A stretch of DNA of 64,000 nt. It comes from Terebella lapidaria (lineage: Eukaryota > Annelida > Polychaeta > Terebellida > Terebellidae). The notes under the pieces are model-generated. The model did no database searches, had not been told where the DNA came from, and was given only the letters and a program-made list of their open reading frames with translations. The DNA is taken from assembly GCA_949152475.1 (NCBI GenBank), contig OX424556.1, positions 57,370,451 through 57,434,450 of the forward strand. Direction: 5' to 3'. This document shows positions 25,101 to 34,100 of the stretch, piece after piece; the stretch's first letter is position 1; each line of letters starts with the position of its first letter. The translations under genes and the position numbers were made by a program.

Positions 25101-28100
25101 TTCACCACCATCCTGTGAAGAGCCTCGAAACTGAAGGTATTGCCCCTATCACAATATGACTTTGTTCAGCATCTACATCGTCTCAATTACTGTAACAATT
25201 CTTATGTATAAATCCGCTGCTCAATCAGATCCTGACGGGTCAGCGTCATTCTCCTTCTCCACTGCATGAGTGATATCCATCCGAGGTTATTAGGAATAGC
25301 TGTAATGCTGTCTGAATGACGATTGTCATAGGGTTCGTTTGCTAGAAATCTGGCCGCAGATCACTGAACCTTTCCATGCCGGTTTCATAGCTTGGCCTGA
25401 TGTGGGCACCTGACCACACAGCAATATTAAATGAGGTCAGATGAGAGCGAAATTTTTCCTTTGGCTTGAATGACTTGTCACATCGGATCAGGTTTCTACA
25501 AGGGAAGCATATTGCCCGTTTCGCCGTCGTTTATGGGTTATCATCCTGTACTGTCATGCCACCTATGGAATGTTGATACATGTAGGTAGCAATAGGTTTT
25601 GTGGCCAGTGAAATTCTAACAATGTAACAGTTTTGAAAGTATTGAAAAGTATTGAAATTCATTTGCCTTTTGTGAATTCAGGCATGAAAGATCAAACAAA
25701 TATCTGCACGCAGCCTGGTGGTTGATGTTATAATCATCGTGATGTCATCTATGAAGACTGGGACCAGCAGGTACTAGACATTTAGAGGCCAGATTTCCAT
25801 CCACGTGGATCTTTTGGGTTCTCTGATCCTTAAATGAACCAATCCGTGGAAGATGTTTGTCTCTGATTCCAAAATAGTCCAGTTCTCCTTTTTTGTCTGG
25901 AGTGTAGGACCCGATCATGTGTCTTGCTGAAGTCTAGTATGGCCATACGTACTTGTTTGCACCTGTTTGGGAAAGTCAGGTCGTGAATCGCAATGATGAG
26001 TTGGGACTCATATGGACGTTTAGCTCGGAATCTGTGTTGGCAGTCAACTAGGATATTTTGTTCGTCAAAATGGTCCATCATGTTGCTCACCAGAATATGT
26101 TTCATCACTTTGCAAATCACGGTGGTGCCACTATATCTTATCACATCCACACTGGGACCACATTAGCTTTCCTCCAGCATTCCAGGGAGGTGGGTATAAC
26201 ACTGTGTACTACAGTATCTGTTTGGCATTGGAAAGGCCACAGCATTGAAGACCCCCAAGAGGGGAAATCACCTAATCTCACTTGGTCAACCAGAAGCAAA
26301 TGAAACAAACCTGATGCCAGAAACGACTACTTCTTTTGCTGCCTATCATGGTTTCAAACTGGGAGATGATATGTTTGTTCACCACCATCCTGTGAAGAGC
26401 CTCGAAACTGAAGGTATTGCCCCTATCACAATATGACTTTGTTCAGCATCTACATCGTCTCAATTACTGTAACAATTCTTATGTATAAATCCGCTGCTCA
26501 ATCAGATCCTCCACACTTTACAGATGGAGACGGCACAACATGCGTCCAACCCCGCTTCCAACTGGTGTATACACTGTACCTGTCGCCATTCTACAAACAG
26601 TCGAATGTGCATGCTCCATCAGCCGGCCATGTTCCACTGCGAGATGTGGCTGTGTAGTGCCACTGATGTCTTTTGAAAGTTCTGTGCCTGTTATTCTGGA
26701 CCAGATTATTGCAATGAACATACCAAGGAAGAACCTTTTCAGGGATATGATGATGATGTCGGTTCAAGTTACGAAGAATTGCCAATGACTAATGTTGCCA
26801 CATGTAACACCTAATTTAATAGTGAAAACATATTGTCACATTTATTGTCATTGATTTATTGAGCCTGAATACATAGTAGCGGACAACAATAAATGTTGTA
26901 CTGAGTGGCAAATGCATGAGCATTTAATCACTTGACCAAAACCAGATTTTTCAAATATCTGGGTGGTTAATCTCGAAAATCTAATGAGCTGTTATATATA
27001 CAAGTTTGGCATTATTATGAATGGATTCCTTGACCATGAAAACCTAGTAGTAGACACCAAGTTTGTGCTTCTAAGTGGCCTAGAAGCGGAGATATTGTCA
27101 AAAATGTGAATTTAGCGGTATTCACTGGCAGCCATTTTGTTTTTCGGCTCTGGAAAAAATTCCCCAAGGGTGCCAAGGTGGCACCCCGCTGATTCTGACT
27201 CAGGAATGCTCAGAGATGATGAATCAACAAAAAAAGTTCATAATGACGCCAAAACATGCTTTTCTGCAGTTCTGCTGGACTACTAGCCCTGTATATGATG
27301 TCCCAGTTGTCTCAGTTCAGATAGTGAGGCACTAGCCCTGTATATGATGTCCCAGTCCAGATAGTGAGGCACTAGCCCTGTATATGATGTCCCAGTCCAG
27401 ATAGTGAGGCACTAGCCCTGTATATGATGTCCCAGTTGTCCCAGCCCAGATAGTGAGGCACTAGCCCTGTATATGATGTCCCAGTCCAGATAGTGAGACA
27501 CTAGCCCTGTATATGATGTCCCAGTCCAGATAGTGAGGCACTAGCCCTGTATATGATGTCCCAGTCCAGATAGTGAGGCATTAGCCCTGTATATGATGTC
27601 CCAGTCCAGATAGTGAGGCACTAGCCCTGTATACATGTATGATGTCCCAGTCCAGATAGTGAGGCACTAACCCTGTATATGATGTCCCAGTCCAGATAGT
27701 GAGGCACTAGCCCTGTATATGATGTCCAGTTAGTGAGGCACTAGCCCTGTATATGATGTCCCAGTCGTCCCAGTCTAGATAGTGAGGCACTAGCCCTGTA
27801 TATGATGTCCCAGTCCAGTTAGTGAGGCATTAGCCCTGTAATGCCTGTATATGATGTCCCAGTCGTCCCAGTCCAGTTAGTGAGGCACTAGCCCTGTATA
27901 TGATGTCCCAGTCCAGATAGTGAGGCACTAGCCCTGTATATGATGTCCCAGTTGTCTCAGTCCAGATAGTGAGGCACTAGCCCTGTATATGATGTCCCAG
28001 TCCAGATAGTGAGGCACTAGCCCTGTATATGATGTCCCAGTCCAGATAGTGAGGCACTAGCCCTGTATATGATGTCCCAGTTGTCCCAGCCCAGATAGTG

Positions 28101-31100
28101 AGGCACTAGCCCTGTATATGATGTCCCAGTCCAGATAGTGAGACACTAGCCCTGTATATGATGTCCCAGTCCAGATAGTGAGGCACTAGCCCTGTATATG
28201 ATGTCCCAGTCCAGATAGTGAGGCATTAGCCCTGTATATGATGTCCCAGTCCAGATAGTGAGGCACTAGCCCTGTATATGATGTCCCAGTCCAGATAGTG
28301 AGGCACTAGCCCTGTATATGATGTCCCAGTCCAGATAGTGAGGCACTAGCCCTGTATATGATGTCCAGTTAGTGAGGCACTAGCCCTGTATATGATGTCC
28401 CAGTCGTCCCAGTCTAGATAGTGAGGCACTAGCCCTGTATATGATGTCCCAGTCCAGTTAGTGAGGCATTAGCCCTGTATATGATGTCCCAGTCGTCCCA
28501 GTCCAGTTAGTGAGGCACTAGCCCTGTATATGATGTCCCAGTCCAGATAGTGAGGCACTAGCCCTGTATATGATGTCCCAGTCGTCCCAGTCCAGATAGT
28601 GAGGCACTAGCCCTGTATATGATGTCCCAGTCGTCCCAGTCTAGATATTGAGGCACTAGCCCAGTATATGATGTCCCAGTGAGGCACTAGCCCTGTACAT
28701 ATATGATGTCCCAGTCGTCCCAGTCTAGATAGTGAGGCACTAGCCCTGTATATGATGTCCCAGTCCAGTTACAGAATACATTTAATGAGCAGCACATGAA
28801 TATCACTGGAGCCAATATGGAATTGATACATGATCATTCCTGAATTAGCATTTCCTAGCTCAACAGTCCACTTGCCAGTCTCATTTGACATGATTTTCTG
28901 ATCAAGAATATTCTCCTGTAGGAACGACCTTGTCTCTGAGCACATTTCCTTGCCACACTGAAGAGTCCAACTGCAGACACCACCTTGAAAGTGACGACTC
29001 CCAAGGAAATGTTGTCAAACTGAACAGTCTGTTGAACAGCTGTCACCTAAAGGTAAGACTCAAGTCAGAGTGCAATATTCAGACAAATAACCAACCGAGG
29101 ACAAATCAATAAACCAAACAACTAAACGAAAATAATGGAGTACACTAAAGCATTCACTGCTTGCACGCGCTGGTTCATGTTGACTGTACACGCTAGCTCA
29201 TGTTGACTGTTTGTACATGCTGGTTCATGTTGACTGTTTGTACGCGCCGGTTCATGTTGACTGTTTGTACATGCTGGTTCATGTTGACTGTTTGTACACG
29301 CTAGCTCATGTTGACTGTTTGTACATGCTGGTTCATGTTGACTGTTTGTACGCGCCGGTTCATGTTGACTGTTTGTACATGCTGGTTCATGTTGACTGTT
29401 TGTACACGCTAGCTCATGTTGACTGTTTGTACGCGCTGGTTCATGTTGACTGTTTGTACATGCTGGTTCATGTTGACTGTTTGTACATGCTGGTTCATGT
29501 TGACTGTTTGTACATGCTGGTTCATGTTGACTGTTTGTACATGCTGGTTCATGTTGACTGTTTGTACATGCTGGTTCATGTTGACTGTTTGTACACGCTG
29601 GTTCATGTTGACTGTTTGTACATGCTGGTTCATGTTGACTGTTTGTACATGCTGGTTCATGTTGACTGTTTGTACACGCTGGTTCATGTTGACTGTTTGT
29701 ACGCGCTGGTTCATGTTGACTGTTTGTACGCGCTGGTTCATGTTGACTGTTTGTACATGCTGGTTCATGTTGACTGTTTGTACACGCTGGTTCATGTTGA
29801 CTGTTTGTACATGCTGGTTCATGTTGACTGTTTGTACATGCTGGTTCATGTTGACTGTTTGTACATGCTGGTTCATGTTGACTGTTTGTACACGCTGGTT
29901 CATGTTGACTGTTTGTACACGCTGGTTCATGTTGACTGTTTGTACATGCTGGTTCATGTTGACTGTTTGTACATGCTGGTTCATGTTGACTGTTTGTACA
30001 TGCTGGTTCATGTTGACTGTTTGTACATGCTGGTTCATGTTGACTGTTTGTACATGCTGGTTCATGTTGACTGTTTGTAGACGCTGGTTCATGTCGACTG
30101 TTTGTACATGCTGGTTCATGTTGACTGTTTGTACATGCTGGTTCATGTTGACTGTTTGTACACGCTGGTTCATGTTGGCTGTTTGTACACGCTGGTTCAT
30201 GTTGACTGTTTGTAGACGCTGGTTCATGTTGACTGTTTGTACATGCTGGTTCATGTAGACTGTTTGTAGATGCTGGTTCATGTTGGCTGTTTGTACACGC
30301 TGGTTCATGTCGACTGTTTGTACATGCTGGTTCATGTCGACTGTTTGTACACGCTGGTTCATGTCGACTGTTCGTACATGCTGGTTCATGTTGACTGTTT
30401 GTAGACGCTGGTTCATGTTGACTGTTTGTACATGCTGGTTCATGTTGACTGTTTGTACATGCTGGTTCATGTCGACTGTTTGTACATGCTGGTTCATGTC
30501 GACTGTTTGTACACGCTGGTTCATGTCGACTGTTTGTACATGCTGGTTCATGTCGACTGTTTGTACACGCTGGTTCATGTTGACTGTTTGTACGCGCTGG
30601 TTCATGTTGACTGTTTGTACATGCTGGTTCATGTTGACGGTTTGTAGACACTGGTTCATGTTGACTGTTTGTACACGCTGGTTCATGTTGACTGTTTGTA
30701 CACCCTGGTTCATGTTGACTGTTTGTACATGCCGGTTCATGTTGACTGTTTGTACACGCTGGTTCATGTTGACTGTTTGTATGCGCTGGTTCATGTTGAC
30801 TGTTTGTACATGCTGGTTCATGTTGACTGTTTGTACACGCTGGTTCATGTCGACTGTTTGTACACGCTGGTTCATGTTGACTGTTTGTACATGCTGGTTC
30901 ATGTCGACTGTTTGTACATGCTGGTTCATGTTGACTGTTTGTACATGCTGGTTCATGTTGACTGTTTGTACATGCTGGTTCATGTTGACTGTTTGTACGC
31001 GCTGGTTCATGTTGACTGTTTGTACATGCTGGTTCGTGTTGACGGTTTGTAGACACTGGTTCATGTTGACTGTTTGTACATGCTGGTTCATGTTGACTGT

Positions 31101-34100
31101 TTGTACGCGCTGGTTCATGTTGACTGTTTGTACACGCTGGTTCATGTTGACTGTTTGTACGCGCTGGTTCATGTCGACTGTTTGTACACGCTGGTTCATG
31201 TCGACTGTTTGTACACGCTGGTTCATGTCGACTGTTTGTACATGCTGGATCATGTCGACTGTTTGTACATGCTGGTTCATGTTGACTGTTTGTACACGCT
31301 GGTTCATGTTGACTGTTTGTACACCCTGGTTCATGTTGACTGTTTGTACACGCTGGTTCATGTTGACTGTTTGTACGCTCTGGTTCATGTTGACTGTACA
31401 TGCTGCTTCATGTTGACTGTTTGTACACGCTGGTTCATGTTGACTGTTTGTAGACACTGGTTCATGTTGACTGTTTGTACACGCTGGTTCATGTTGACTG
31501 TTTGTACATGCTGGTTCATGCTGACTGTTTGTACACGCTGGTTCATGTTGACTGTTTGTACACGCTGGTTCATGTTGACTGTACATGCTGGTTCATGTTG
31601 ACTCTTTGTACAAGCTGGTTAATGTTGACTGTTTGTACACGCTGGTTCATGTTGACTGTTTGTACACGCTGGTTCATGTTGACTGTTTGTACATGCTGGT
31701 TCATGTTGACTGTTTGTACATGCTGGTTCATGTTGACTGTTTGTACATGCTGGTTCATGTTGACTGTTTGTACATGCTGGTTCATGTCGACTGTTTGTAC
31801 GCGCCGGTTTATGTTGACAGGGCTTGCAGGAGATGCGTTGTCGGGATGGTGGAGCCCACTGGTATCGGTCTTCAGCTGTCTTACTCAACTACCACAAGTA
31901 GGTATTTATTTCTTGGGAAGCTGGGTTTCTGTTGTTAACTCTTGATGAATAAGTGAAAATTGAATTCCTTTTCCAATGCACGTTTGTTTTGTATTTTCCA
32001 GGTGGTTTAATCCAACCGATTTCCAAGGCACAGAAAACCCACTGATATTCAAAGGGTGAGCACTTGTATCCTGTTTGGTGATGTCCTCATGCACATGTAT
32101 TAATTTTTTGGCAGCCAAAAAGTATCGGCTCATCAGCTGATACGCTATTATCATGGTTTTGCACAAACACCTGCGCAAACTTCCTACACTCAGCCGATCA
32201 CCAAAATTTGTTTCCTAAATTCAAAACCCTGTTGATGTATGACTGCACAATAAGTAGTAACGCACACAAGTTGTGTATGATGTATGACTGCACAATAAGT
32301 CATAATGCACACAAGTTGTGTATGATGTATGACTGCACAATAAGTCATAATGCACACAAGTTGTGTATGATGTATGACTGCACAATAAGGGCAGTGTACA
32401 GTAATTCGCTCAGCCAATCAGCGAGCGTTCACCTCACTTAGGCAATTTAAAGGGAAACTGTTGTTAAACATCGCCTCATATATTTTTTAGGCCAGACTTC
32501 CGGACGAGTGTATATTCACCTGAAAGAATGCAGTGCTGGGATATAATGACCCGGTTTTCAAGGCAGTATCTTGTTGGCGTTCTTCTCAGGAGCTGGGGAA
32601 TCAAAGGGGTTTTGCATGGGCATCAGTACCCATAATTTTGGGTATTTTCACCCCGGGTCCATTCGAGGCAGAATAGCGAAAAATCCCATGTGTCGTCAAA
32701 TATATTCATGCTTACCACGCGATGTCCAATACGTTGAGGGATAAAACTAGCATACTGGTTAGGCTGGGATTTTTTTTTAGGAAGGTGTTATGGACCGTCA
32801 AAGTAAGATCATTTAACATTGAGTTGAATGGCCAATATAATCAATATACAGTAGCCTTAACTGATTACACAATTTTCACTCTGCGTGGCCTGGGAGCGCA
32901 AAAAATGTCATAATTTGTTTGACTAGGTAACAGTTGAAGGTTCCCCACCTAATTAAATGTTCATTTGCCGTGTTTTGTGTGGTTAAGGAGAAAATTGTGG
33001 AATACACATAAATCACATGGTCGGTCGGCATACAAAAATGTTCTAACTATCCTCAGCGGCTAAATTATGACTTGAATTACAATTTGTTTGCACAATATTA
33101 ATGATACTGATGCATTTCAATAGCTCAGCCTTCTACAGGTGTCAGGGACTAGGAAATTTTGACCACCGGACCAGATCACAAGAATTGAGGTCGGCCCTAT
33201 GCCGAGCTCACGCTTATCATAAGCAGCCCCCTGACCCTGACATCATTCTAGAGACACAAGGTTGCATGCAAATAATAACCCCTTGATATTCTTGACTTTC
33301 TAAATAAATTATTAGTGGTTTGTTACGTTTCAAATGGGTTCTATAGATAATTTTCCGTTTTTAGTGTGATAAATTCACGGTTTTCTTTAATCTTACTTTA
33401 CTAAATAATCCAAACTGCCATTGAATTATACCAACGATTGGGTCTTGATGCTAATTGCACTTATATTCTATACTCATCCTGAAATTTTCAAGGCTTTTGC
33501 ATGAAAACTCAATGAGTTTTCAACAATTTCATTTCTAAGAATTTGGCAGACTGGCAAATCCCAGCACATGTAGCATATGTATTAAATGGACTGAAACAGA
33601 GAATTGAATCGGGATATCAGGTTTATATTTCGTTTCACAATTACATACATATAAGACTACCTACTGACAAAATATAATTCATATATCTCAGAAACGCCTA
33701 TATATTAAGGGCAGTGTACAGTAATTCGCTCAGCCAATCAGCGAGCGTTCACCTCACTTAGGCAATTTAAAGGGAAACTGTTGTTAAACATCGCCTCATA
33801 TATTTTTTAGGCCAGACTTCCGGACGAGTGTATATTCACCTGAAAGAACGCAGTGCTGGGATATAATGACCCGGTTTTCAAGGCAGTATCTTGTTGGAGT
33901 TCTTCTCAGGAGCTGGGGAATCAAAGGGGTTTTGCATGGGCATCAGTACCCATAATTTTGGGTATTTTCACCCCGGGTCCATTCAAGGCAGAATAGCGAA
34001 AAATCCCATGTGTCGTCAAATATATTCATGCTTACCACGCGATGCCCAATACGTTGCGGGATAAAACTAGCATACTGGTTAGGCTGGGATTTTTTTTTAG

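Larger units (their letters stand above)
23890..26510 (-). pseudogene. LINE reverse transcriptase fragment, part duplicated
   Basis: Reading leftward on the minus strand, each copy has RT sequence at 26150-25830 and 24873-24553: SGTTVICKVMKHILVSNMMD, NILVDCQHRFRAKRPYESQL, RMAILDFSKTHDRVLHSR. This is the early RVT_1 region of a non-LTR element (compare 'DFSKAFDRV.H'). A C-terminal motif follows at ~24065-23890: ARFLANEPYDNRHSDSITAI then LGWISLMQWRRRMTLTRFYK. The RT catalytic FADD region was not found. Exact clade (CR1/Jockey-like) is uncertain, and the element is 5'-truncated and broken. Confidence 0.7.
22597..27282. mobile_element. 4.7-kb foldback element, 3-bp target duplication CTA
   Basis: The ends are TAGTCCAG...CTGGACTA, flanked by CTA on both sides (22594-22596, 27283-27285). 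Long inverted arms (22597-22980 and 26905-27282) share stretches such as GCATGTTTTGGCGTCATTAT and ATCTCCGCTTCTAGG. The intact target, GGCACTAGCCC, is present in every unit of the adjacent 40-bp array. The core carries an antisense LINE fragment duplicated in tandem. A 3-bp duplication is compatible with PIF/Harbinger-type transposition, but no transposase was recognised. Confidence 0.75.

Noticed and set aside
24781..25159. Plus-strand ORFs at 24781 and 24968 (repeated 1,277 bp on)
   Set aside because: Antisense to recognisable LINE reverse transcriptase sequence.
26433..26657. Open frame considered as an extra metalloprotease exon
   Set aside because: It lies inside the foldback element and half of it is in the duplicated LINE segment; exons 4 and 5 already join in phase without it.
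28855..29046. 63-codon minus ORF over metalloprotease exon 5
   Set aside because: Shadow of the plus-strand exon, whose splice sites and phase fit its neighbours.
29122..31586. ORFs of 759 and 725 codons on the minus strand
   Set aside because: Pure nine-residue periodicity from a 27-bp minisatellite, open in several frames of both strands and lying in an intron of the plus-strand gene.
33101..33286. 61-codon ORF in intron 7
   Set aside because: No splice sites in phase and no recognised motif.
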